Origin: Fragilaria radians
Taxonomy: Eukaryota > Bacillariophyta > Fragilariophyceae > Fragilariales > Fragilariaceae
Direction of reading: 5' to 3'
DNA: 20,329 nt
NCBI GenBank assembly: GCA_900642245.1
Contig: CAAAJI010000405.1
Coordinates: 24,047 to 44,375 of the forward strand
The translations under genes were made by a program, and so were the position numbers. Positions within the stretch are counted from its first letter, which is position 1, and each line of letters opens with the position of its first letter. This document shows, piece by piece, positions 1 to 8,257 of this stretch. The notes beneath the pieces are model-generated. The model had not been told where the DNA came from, did no database searches, and was given only the letters and a program-made list of their open reading frames with translations.

Positions 1-290
1 GAGTCAGGAAAAGACTTCCGATATGTCATTGTTGGCATTATTCAAAAATTAATTGCGACTTTTGTTTTATATGAGAAATTGAATGTTCTTTGACCCTGAG
101 GATTTACGTTTTAGACTATTTCCCTCACCTTTCTTACTTTAATTCCCCAGAGTTCCACGAACCACTTTAAGAATTTAATGTTCCGCGAGACATGTCTTTT
201 GCTAAAGCGCGAAAAGAATGAAAAATTATCAATGAAATTGCAACAACTTGGGAGCATTGAATAAAACCAGAATATGTTGCGCTCGTATCA
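1..290. repeat. Diverged dispersed repeat, left copy
   Basis: This stretch matches the repeats at 18541-18930 and 19072-19335 in collinear patches. Shared patches include the opening gagtcaNgaaaag followed by atatgtcattg, a 'tgaggat-tacg-ttt-aga' block near 100-115, and 'tatcaatgaaattgcaac' near 226-243 followed by a 'gggag-at-ga' block. It is the most diverged of the three copies. The window edge cuts into it, so its true left end is not visible. No coding potential is seen. It could be a mobile-element piece, or a duplicated 5' flank of a gene lying off the left edge. Confidence 0.6.
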
Positions 291-949
291 TGAATGCATG
301 TGATAAACATTAGAGTATCCTTAGGTATAATGTGCAGAGAAACTTATTTTTTGTTCGATTGAGAGGAGATGAAAATCTCCAGTTGCTTTCAACGTCAAAG
401 CAAATCGATCGATTCAAAAAAATAAAGGTACTAGATTGTAATCTGATGTCTAGTCAATTTACTTAAAAGCCTAACGCTTCAGCCGCCCTTAGTTGTCAAC
501 AATTTTCAGTTTTCATTCATTCGTTTTTCTCTTTCTCCTTCCTCTTATCCGATCAGACAAATTTGACATAAATGAGCCGCTTGTCCGTCTGTCCCTCCCT
601 CAACTTGTGAATACCCCAGACTAACTAGCTTTGAACAAAACGTTCTGTCCCTCTTTTCTTTAACACCAATCAATCTCCGATCAGTTTTCTTCCTTTTGGG
701 ATCTTACTTGGCTCAAGACTGTCCATACATTGCACTTATCTATGCTCTCTATTTCTCACACGAAAGCAGCTATCAAGTTGCTTCTCCTTTGGTGAATGCA
801 TACTGGTCTTCAATTATCATCACATTGATAAAGTCAGGTATCTGGATCTTCAGACTTGCAAAACATCTAGCAGCGCATTGCTCCTAGTGGCAATAGAAGA
901 AGACTGGATGCCTTTCTTTTTTTTCAGGGGACCCTTTTTCTCAACATCT
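291..949. other. Intergenic, no supported gene
   Basis: AT-rich DNA with a pyrimidine-rich tract on the + strand at about 500-680 (many ctt, tcc and ccct runs). A 63-codon open frame at 696-887 begins with TTG rather than ATG and is not clearly related to anything. A faint resemblance to a copia RNase H-proximal segment (YLA...) is too weak to call. Confidence 0.5.
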
Positions 950-1371
950 GGACCTCCAGTGATCCACATGATAGTGATCCAAAAGATAGTTTTGGGAGGC
1001 TTGATTGAGTGAGGGCACCGTAGGCTTTACCCACCCGCTTCACATTTCCTAGAGGGCATCTTATGGAAGATTGGTCTCATAGCCCTGGAACAAATAGGTA
1101 TTGCCTTTATTGGCTTTTTCTCTGGAAGACCATTCAATTTGGACACCTATATCACAATTTCGCCAAAGATACGTAAATTTTTAGCATATCACGCCTCTTT
1201 ACCATAGAAGCCTTCACGAGGGCTCTTCCCATTAGTGCTTGACAGAACATTTGATAGCTTTATGGCTGTAACAGCACAATCAGCCAATGATTCATCTCTC
1301 AGGTTGGTAGGCACTCCAGCATGATTTAAAATGGCTTTCATTGGACTACATTTTTTCTGTGGAGGTAACAC
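950..1371 (-). mobile_element. Ty1/copia (CoDi-like) integrase remnant
   Basis: On the minus strand, 1371-1189 reads as an open stretch containing ILNHAGVPTNLRDES, then LADCAVTAIKLSNVL and NGKSPREGFYGKEA. This follows the layout of the segment after the copia integrase core: 'nhAgvP..lw.eA...A..l.N.lps..NGksP.e.fYGk.p'. Below 1189 the next block continues in broken frames with LWRN...IGVQIEWSSREKANKG...YLFQGYETN. That resembles the downstream integrase part where a diatom copia protein reads 'fGeiGvv..k.kiqgKl.dkG..cmfvGY..n'. Several stops (for example just after VIC and after NLP) show it is dead. No LTRs or neighbouring RT were found, so this is a short internal fragment. Family assignment is by recalled pattern. 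Confidence 0.55.
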
Positions 1372-1379
1372 TCTTACAT

Positions 1380-1985
1380 ACGGATACCTTACTCACCTGA
1401 TAATTCTCAATGTAAAATATGATGACTTTGTCTGGTGTAAAAAGACAATGTACTCATTGTTGTAAAGAGATCTTATTCATAATATCTTAAAAGCTTATAA
1501 GAAGTTCTACAACAAATGGAAAGAACTGTGTGTAAACATTTAAGAATGTGTTTCTTTATTGATTTGAATACTTAAACGAAATTTTGATTTTACCCAAAGG
1601 ATAATTCTGAATGTTACCTTACCAGCTGTCTATGTCTACTTCCCCCCCCCCGTAAGTCAAGGCTGAGATCATTTGAGACTTTTGTGCAATTCCAGGATAT
1701 TTCTGATCCTGCTGAAGAACTAAAGATATTTTGGCAATCTTCGAAAATTACAGTTGAGTGGCCATTGAACTGTAGCTTAAAATTCTCACAAATTAGAAAA
1801 GTTTGACAATTCATAATGCTTTATGAATACTGCTTTCCATGTGGACCAGTCCGTCCTATTTTCAACTAGCAATGGTATGAAGAATTTTTTTCAAGAACAC
1901 ACATCGTATAATCACATGTTTGCATTTTTGAGTTACATAATATATATTTCAAACATATAACGAATCTCTATTTTTAAAACAACAT
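1380..1985. other. Intergenic, no supported gene; C10 homopolymer
   Basis: No convincing coding sequence. A run of ten C residues at 1642-1651 is the longest G/C homopolymer seen in the window. The open frame across it on the minus strand (1614-1814) has no recognisable motif. The right end is the 3' flank of the gene ending at 1986. Confidence 0.5.
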
Positions 1986-3389
1986 CTATAAAGGAAGGCA
2001 GAAATTGATTTCAGTGATAGCACCTGACCGTGGAAATGCCACCACAAGCTTCTTGACTTTTGCTTTATTTGCAATAACTCTCTGAACACTGTTGTCACCA
2101 TATCCAGTGTAGGTATAGGTTTCAACACGATTTGATAAAGTAAAGGATAAAGTTTGCAACCTCTCATCAATGTCCATCATCCCAATATCATTGAAAAAGA
2201 CTGGGTTTAAAAAGTCGAAAGTTATTGTACCTCCTGAGGTATTATCATCAGGTTCACGTGAGTTAGACCCTTGAATGATTAAAGCATCTTGGTTTAGGAG
2301 TCAAAGGTTAGAGCTATCACTACTTGATCTGAATTCAAATCACATGACATGATACTTACTTCCTATGGCTTTACAATTTTCTCCCAATTTTCCAGGCTCT
2401 CCTCCTATCCCCTTACCAGGACCTCCTCCAGGACATTTTTCGTTTGGACTTCCAAGATCAAGATCAGCTTTAGGTGTGGCAGTATCATAGATTCGAGCCA
2501 TTCCATTGGGTGTGTAACCAGTCCCTTTTTTAGCTGTAGCGGTTACGACAATACCATATTTGGCCTTCCATTCGTCTTTCACATAAGCACCTTTCTGAAG
2601 TAGACTTCCATCTCCTTTAGTTGAAAAATCAAGTTTGACACATGCACCATACTGAGTGTTATTAAATGCTAGCTGAAAATCGGAAAGACTTGTTGATTCC
2701 AAAAAACCGATACTACTGGAACACTGAATCGCTTGTACTTCACTCAACGTTTTCCCAGTTATTGTAACTTCAATGGATGGATTTTCTCCAAGGCAAGCCT
2801 TAAAATTAGGAGCAACTTCTTGGAGTATGGCATTACTCAAAGTGGCCTCCATCTCCGGCTTGAATGTGCTGTAAAACCAGGTCGATTGCAGTCTCCTTCC
2901 ATCGCCATTGTCACCAGTGCACATTACCTTAGCGCATCCGCCAAATCCTAACCAAATGTATCCTCTTGCTCTCAAAATCCTCCTGGTTGAAGTCGAAGGA
3001 GTAGAGCAAACTCCAGCTAGGAATACAGAGTCGTCGTATTTACCATTCTCGCCAATACCATACTGTACGAGGATGTTATTGATATTGTTGCCTAACAATA
3101 CCTGGTCAGCCAATGGGCAAATATCGAGGGTCGAAGGTACAATCTTGATGGTAATTTCGAAGAAATCTATCTGACTCTGATCAATAGGGCAACTTACAGC
3201 AAACAGTCGTCGCTGTGCTTCTCGCTTTAGCTGATTCGCGAAAGCCTCTCTGTTAAAACCTGCTTCCATGGCCTTGGAATTCTCCTGGATATCCTTCGTC
3301 TGAGCGTTAAAGTTTGATTCATCAAACGTTGTCTCGGCACCAAACAACTTTACAATCAAAGAAGCTATGAGAAATGTGAAAGATTTCAT
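1986..3389 (-). CDS. Secreted diatom-type protein, family member 1 (two exons)
   Basis: Exon 1 is 3389-2360 and exon 2 is 2287-1986, joined across a 72-nt GT-AG intron, giving 443 residues. The function is unknown. Residues 1-18 form a hydrophobic signal peptide (MKSFTFLIASLIVKLFGAE). A conserved central region carries CPLADQVLLGN at 91-101, AGVCSTP at 125-131 and cysteines at 67, 91, 128, 152, 157, 199, 223, 250, 319 and 339. A Gly/Pro hinge (CPGGGPGKGIGGEPG, 319-333) precedes exon 2. Exon 2 encodes a beta-rich domain: ALIIQ, EPDDNTSGGTITFDF, IGMMDID, GYGDNSVQRV, SGAITEINFC. Splicing restores N at residue 344, matching the other two copies. R-x-L-like motifs occur at 60, 136 and 165. It is the most diverged member and is inverted relative to the other two. 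ATG start chosen because the signal peptide follows immediately. Extracellular or wall location is inferred. Confidence 0.85.
2288..2359 (-). other. Phase-1 spliceosomal intron of gene 1 (72 nt)
   Basis: The donor gtaagtatc follows exon base 2360 and the acceptor ends in ccaag before base 2287. Removing it fuses the frame ending CKAIG to ALIIQ through an AAT (Asn) codon. Read-through would stop after a few codons (KYHVM then TGA). The position and phase are identical in the other two paralogues. Confidence 0.85.
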
Positions 3390-3520
3390 GGTCGACCCTT
3401 TAACTTAGTCGACGTTGTGTTTTTGTAATTGAATCACTGTTGGAATCACGAGAAGAAATTATGGAGTTTTCTAATATGACTCACTTTTGAACGAGTCTAC
3501 GAATACATCCATATGAAAAA

Positions 3521-3531
3521 GATATATATGC
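3521..3531 (-). promoter_or_regulatory. TATA-like element upstream of gene 1
   Basis: Minus strand reads gcatatatatc about 130 bp before the ATG at 3389. The paralogues have tatatatgcc and gcatatatcac at similar distances, so this is a plausible core promoter element of the family. In an AT-rich genome such strings also occur by chance. Confidence 0.4.
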
Positions 3532-3539
3532 CCAGAACA

Positions 3540-5255
3540 TATGCCACATGGCGAATAAAAACTGCTTAGGAGCATTCGTCATTCTAAGTCGCTAGTCCTG
3601 GAATGAAAAGCTTTTAAAATCTTCAACTTTTAATGCCTTAAATTCAGGCTTAGATTCGTTGGCTTTGTTCCAGAGTGCCTGATGAACCACAATGGAAAGT
3701 TTACTCATACCTGAAAACGAAATATTGAATAAAATCTAGACTTACCAAGTGTTAATCATATTCATCTAATCTTAGAAAGAGTTTTCTATCATGTATCCTT
3801 AAAGTGTACAACAGTACTCATGAAAAGATCACCTGATCGTGTGACTTTGTTGACTGGATATGCCAATTTGAAGCAGTCGACGCAAACCTCTCCCGTGTGT
3901 GAACATTGGTGTCTCCAAATACAAATTTTATGAGCTTAAGAATTGGCAATGTGATATATTGGTAGTCATTCAGATGCATCAATTACTGAATAAACATATA
4001 ACAAAGCAGTGACATAAGATGAATCCTGTCAAGACTAACTAGTCACAAGACTCTTGGAAAAACTCCAAGAGAAGCAACCTTTTCAATAAGAGAAGGTTTA
4101 GTTCTAGATTTAATATTCTTGTGTTATAATTTTTATTTCTAATCTCTACATCTTTATCTATTTAACTTATCTACACCTTCCAGGTTACATCAAGGAGAAA
4201 GGCAAACATGACTCTTTGTACTGTTGTTGCTGTTGAAGTTTTGTTAATATAGTAGCAGATGGATTACTGTTTTGACTTGAGTGATGCAAATTGAAAAAAG
4301 TAGGCGTCATGGGTAGTAGGGATTGCCATGATTCGTGAATTTGGGGGAAGCTGGGACATTTAGACTGCACATAAAATTGACTGTAAAGGTTGATAACAGG
4401 TGCCATTTTTGTCTGTTTGCAGAGTACCTAGATAATGATGCAAGTGGCACATTATATACGTGGGTCCAAAACTTTAGAGATTTCACATGACTCCTGATAT
4501 CAAATGATTAATTTGGATGTATTTGAGAAGACAAGTACTGGACACAATAGTGGAATTATTCCTGGCCTCCGATTTGGAGAGGCGGCAATTGTCAGCATCA
4601 AGATTTTTCAAATATCTTTTGAGGCACTAATTCTGAGGATACAGCAAATACAAACTAAGATGATTAAATGGGAAAAAATGATGTCAATACAGAGGAAATA
4701 TATCCAATACATTGTAATCTAAATAAATGCCGTTAATAGAAGTACATCTAGATCGGTAAGAAAATTCAAGTTTGCCCTTTAGATATTGCAATAAAACATG
4801 TAGAATGACATTTGATATCTGGGAGGAGTACACTTTGGTGGGTTTTATTGTTGTGAAGTGGATGAATGCTTTTGTGTATGTCTTTTCAAAGGACAAAATG
4901 ATATTAAGTGGCCCTTTTGCTGCTTAGCACCTTTTCTTCTTGTTTTAAACAGTGTAGTCTTACCAAGACCTATGCCAATGTGGGTACAAAAGCCTGTTTC
5001 AATTTCACAAATAGCAAACCTTGTGACCTTGCTCCAGAAAAAGGAATACTCTGTGCTTTATCTTCATTCAACACATTGATAGCTGAAAAAAGCCAGGAAT
5101 AGCCTTCTGATGAGCATGGTATATTATGTATTCTTAGAATATTTCTTCACCAATCGTGTATAGATGCATGTATTTTGCATTTTAGATTTGGTTTGTTTCT
5201 AGGAGATGCAACCCATCCATGCAAATTTCCTAGTTTCCTTCTGTCTAAAACTGAA
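3540..5255. other. Long intergenic stretch without a supported gene
   Basis: Only short open frames with no recognisable motif occur: 4185-4406 (-) with a short Gln run (QQQQQ); 4504-4722 (+); 4858-5079 and 4908-5102 (+), the last with several cysteines. None has a family signature, a supporting start context or a conserved paralogue in the window. A cluster of hairpins lies at 4033-4099 (separate entry). The region may contain old transposon debris, but no motif supports that. Confidence 0.45.
4033..4099. other. Cluster of three adjacent stem-loops
   Basis: Three inverted repeats follow one another within 67 bp. The first is gacta/tagtc with a 2-nt loop (4033-4044). The second is ctcttgga/tccaagag with a 5-nt loop and a perfect 8-bp stem (4051-4071). 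The third is aaccttttc/gagaaggtt with a 5-nt loop and one mismatch that becomes a wobble pair in RNA (4077-4099). No known RNA family is recognised. Each stem alone could arise by chance in 20 kb; the clustering is what stands out. Confidence 0.3.
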
Positions 5256-5490
5256 CATCCTACACAATTCATTGTGTAATATCCTTCAAAAGAATGGAAA
5301 GGGTGATAGGTATAGGAACCTACTATGCTAAACTGACTCCTTACGCGATTCATTGCGTCATAACGTCAAAAAGAATGGAACGGAGTGATAGATACAAGGG
5401 AGGAAACTGTCATCCTACAAGCGTCATTGTGACATATTCTTCAAAAGAATGACGCGGGGTGATGGATACAGGAATGACTAATGATAGTTG
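5256..5490. repeat. Imperfect three-unit tandem repeat, period about 75-80 bp
   Basis: The blocks 'ttcattgtg...tcaaaagaatgg...gggtgatagg-ata', 'ttcattgcg...tcaaaaagaatgg...gagtgatagata' and 'gtcattgtg...tcaaaagaatg...gggtgatggata' begin near 5267, 5348 and 5422. The first and third units are also preceded by the same 'catcctaca' string (5256 and 5411). There is no open frame across it and it has no visible relation to the 6640-7126 array. Confidence 0.6.
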
Positions 5491-5769
5491 CTAGAATTAC
5501 TGTAATTTATCTAGCTTGTTGGGGATTGTCAAACGCTATTCTAGTCAAGATGAATCTCCATCACCGAAATGTGCTTTTAGGTATCTCCAGATTTGTTTGC
5601 TTCAAAGTTGTCAACACGAAGTAAAATAAGTATGTAGATGGCTTTAGAATACACTTTGATTGCTGTTTCATTCTGAAAGTATCAAAGAAGGCAATGATTC
5701 GATAGAGGATCAACAGGACGTCGTGATTCATATCCCTCCCAGAGCACCACTACTTGCAGGACGAAGGCG
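5491..5769. other. Short intergenic, 3' flank of the RAB5IF-like gene
   Basis: No coding signal seen. It lies between the small tandem repeat and the stop codon of the minus-strand gene at 5770 and probably includes its 3' UTR. No clear polyadenylation signal was recognised. Confidence 0.4.
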
Positions 5770-6249
5770 TTAAAATTCACCCTCACCAGAATTCAATATC
5801 GTTGTTGATGTCATAACATCGTCTGGATCGATTCGAGGAGTTAACGATGGAAGGATCACAGCAGCAGATGTAACAACCTTTGTTTCTTCGTCCGAATATT
5901 GCCATGTAAAGCAACAGATCCAAATTAGAAGGAACAAGGCGAATGCATTCGGTACTCCAGCAAAGTATAACGATGACTTATAGGCATCCATATCCGCCAC
6001 CAATAGGAATTGACAATAGAATATGGGTATGAATGTAATTAGATTCAATCCAAAGATACAATAGACGCCACCCGTCATTGTGATACTGCCGAGGTACAAT
6101 CCAAACGCTAGGGCGATACCAAAGCGAAGCCATATCATACAATCTACCAATTCGGGGAAAGAATCTGGTGTAGGTTTGGATCCAATGGCCGTGAACTTTT
6201 TTAGAATACTACTGAATCGTTTCGTGTCTATCATGTCTTGAAGCACCAT
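5770..6249 (-). CDS. RAB5IF/OPTI-like small ER membrane protein (Rab5-interacting family)
   Basis: Intronless, 159 residues. The body follows the layout of the Rab5ip family as known from animal RAB5IF (C20orf24, also called OPTI or RCAF1): a Glu/Asp-rich lead-in (FPELVDCMIWLRFGIALAFG, 31-50), then GLYLGSITMTGGVYCIFGLN, a loop with ADMDAY (85-90), and the last membrane helix NAFALFLLIWICCFTW (101-116). Three hydrophobic segments lie at about 38-56, 61-83 and 101-117. Animal RAB5IF partners TMCO1 in the GEL part of the multipass translocon that helps insert multi-spanning proteins at the ER; a link to respirasome assembly was also reported. Transfer of that role to a diatom is inference. The C-terminal 40 residues are polar, acidic and not family-typical. 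The ATG at 6249 is the first in frame; Met6 is possible. A truncated copy lies at 12752-12906. Confidence 0.7.
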   Translation of the reverse strand: MVLQDMIDTKRFSSILKKFTAIGSKPTPDSFPELVDCMIWLRFGIALAFGLYLGSITMTGGVYCIFGLNLITFIPIFYCQFLLVADMDAYKSSLYFAGVPNAFALFLLIWICCFTWQYSDEETKVVTSAAVILPSLTPRIDPDDVMTSTTILNSGEGEF

Positions 6250-6639
6250 TGCAAAAGCGCTATGATGATTTACTTCCCTACTTCCCCAACAAAATACTGT
6301 CCACTACGTACTTTCAGGTAATTATGGAACACTCCACCAGTAAAGAAACTGCCCATCCGCTAATATTACCGTTACCGTTCCTAATACACAAAATCAACAT
6401 TGGAATGAAGCAAATTGATTTTGGAGCCTAACCACTACTGGCATTTGTAAAAAAAATAGTATAATAATGCTACACAGATTGGAGAATGATTTGATTTGAT
6501 AGTGTAATGCATTCCACATTTACTGCTGCGTCTACTTAATTATTTTGTACTTCCTACATGCTGAGAACAAGGTTTGTTATATCATGTTTCCTGCCACTTT
6601 GAAAGGAACATTTTGTGACAGTGTAATTTTTTCAATCTT
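6250..6639. other. 5' flank of the RAB5IF-like gene
   Basis: This is the upstream region of the minus-strand gene. A 60-codon plus-strand frame (6249-6431) starts with TTG and has no family features, so it is not called. The rest is AT-rich with no recognisable element. Confidence 0.4.
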
Positions 6640-7126
6640 TCAGTTTTATCCTTAAGATTTTATTGTCACACTAACTTCAATGATATTTTTCACTTTCTTT
6701 GTCATGAGATTTGATTATATTTTATTCTAATTCATAATGAAAAGCATGAGGAAATAGATATTACCTTATCCTTAAGCATTATCGTCACAATCTCTCCAAA
6801 TGATACTTTTCACTTTCTTTGTCATGAAATATGATTGTTGTTATATTCTGTTCTGAAATAGATATTACCTTATCCTTAAGCTTTATCGTCACAACCTCTA
6901 CAAGGATACTTTTCACTTTCCTTGTCATGCGATTTGATTTTATTCAATTCTAATTAGTAATGAAGAGCATGAGAAAATAGATATTACCCTATCCTTAAGT
7001 ATTTATTGTCACAATCTCTACAATGATACTTTTCACTTTCTTTGTCATGAGATATGATTGTTGCTATATTTCTATTCTAACTAATTATGAAGAGCATGAA
7101 GATATAGATATTACCTTATCCTTAAG
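6640..7126. repeat. Four-unit tandem repeat, about 103-120 bp per unit
   Basis: The string 'ttatccttaag' (or 'ctatccttaag' in one unit) recurs at about 6646, 6769, 6871, 6991 and 7115. Inside each interval lies 'gata-ttttcactttc-ttgtcatg', whose 'gat' falls at 6682, 6802, 6905 and 7025 (spacings 120, 103, 120). The second unit is about 17 bp shorter, missing the 'taatgaagagcatgag' part seen in the others. One degenerate unit sits at the matching place in block B (12907-13020), so the array expanded here or contracted there. Confidence 0.85.
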
Positions 7127-7129
7127 CTA

Positions 7130-8079
7130 GAAAGTACCTAACAACAATGGTTATGAGCAATGTCCAGTCTAAAATTAATCAATAGACCAAGAGATGTATT
7201 TGTGTATTGGTAGTGGAAAAATCTATAATTGTTAATGCAAGCAAACAATAATTGAATTAAGATGATTTTGTATATGCACACCCGCTGCAAGGGAAACGTC
7301 ATTTTTTTTCTTCCACAAATTTGGATGAGAGTGAATCATCAGACAATTTTTGTGATATCTTAATATTGCTCCTAAATGGAAATTATATGTAATACGTTCC
7401 AAGACCGATTTATCGAGACAATAATGACCATGATCTAAACAAGATCAGATTATAAACCCAAGCCTTCAATATTTTGGGAGTTGATGTTCCACTCCCAACT
7501 TGCCCTTATCGACAGTTGAGCAGTTGCTCCCAACTCTTCAAACAAAGGTGCAGACAGAAGATTGAACAACTCTTCAAGAGAAAGCGCTCAAAGCTCATTA
7601 TGGTTATTTTGTTTCGGCTGGTCAGAGAAACATTTATCTTGAGCCTCTTGATGTTGAGCCATAAATGCTTGAATTATTATTATCATAGCCATGAAAAAGA
7701 AGCAACATTGATTGTGTGTTTTCCGTTTTGCTTTATATCACACTCTTTAAAAGCTTTCGGAACTTCAAATGGTTTTCATTCTCAATAGAACTGCAAAGGG
7801 TATTAATGAGAATTGATATTTTTTTCTTAGTGCTGATCATAGCCCCAGTAGAATACAGCAAACGTATTGAAATACCTTCATCAACCGTTCCGTAGGAATT
7901 TTGTACCCGGTGACGGTCACTCAATTATGCATGTATTTTACTTAAAATCTTTTATATACTTCAGAAGACGACAACCGTAGTCTCGTTCACGGATGAAGAA
8001 TGCCAGAAACCAAAGTGCCGTAAATTTTTTGGGAAATCGCGACACATCTATAACAACGAATAAGGGGGAAATTTCTAGG
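7130..8079. other. Spacer and 5' flank of gene 2, non-coding
   Basis: From about 7560 it matches 13790-14390 in patches: 'gagcctcttgatg', 'ttatcatagc', 'aacttcaaa-g-tttcatt'. Open frames here (7474-7788 and others) are not preserved between the two copies because indels shift them, so they are probably not genes. The proximal part shares 'ttcacggat' and a 'gtgcc-ta' block with the gene 3 promoter. Identity is much lower than in the genes. Confidence 0.5.
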
Positions 8080-8080
8080 T

Positions 8081-8090
8081 TATATATGCC
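8081..8090 (+). promoter_or_regulatory. TATA-like element upstream of gene 2
   Basis: Reads tatatatgcc about 170 bp before the ATG at 8258. It aligns with the gcatatatcac element of gene 3 and resembles that of gene 1. A conserved 'ggcatagtctgtaaatgcc'-like block lies between it and the start in both genes 2 and 3. Confidence 0.4.
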
Positions 8091-8257
8091 TCGCTTCCAT
8101 ATATTTTAAGTTTTCTAATTCAGGAGTCCTTAATCGAGATAACATTTAACCATTGGAATAAAAGTCATAGTCTGTAAATGCCTTCCTGCTGGCATTTTTG
8201 ATTTCGGTCAAGCAAAAACGATACCTCCAACACATTGCCATAAATACGAAAAGAAAA

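Noticed and set aside
696..887. 63-codon plus-strand open frame with a hydrophobic middle
   Set aside because: It begins at TTG, has no ATG in a suitable place and shows only a faint copia-like YLA pattern.
4908..5102. Cys-containing frame resembling a zinc-ribbon tail of piggyBac-type transposases
   Set aside because: The Cys spacing does not fit, no DDE domain lies upstream, and the frame does not start in a convincing context.
6640..7126. Regularly spaced repeats considered as a CRISPR array
   Set aside because: Units are 100-120 bp with similarity spread through most of the unit rather than short repeats and unique spacers, and the genome is eukaryotic.
7474..7788. 104-codon plus-strand frame upstream of gene 2
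   Set aside because: The homologous DNA in block B has indels that destroy the frame, and the start is not ATG; conservation is at DNA level only.
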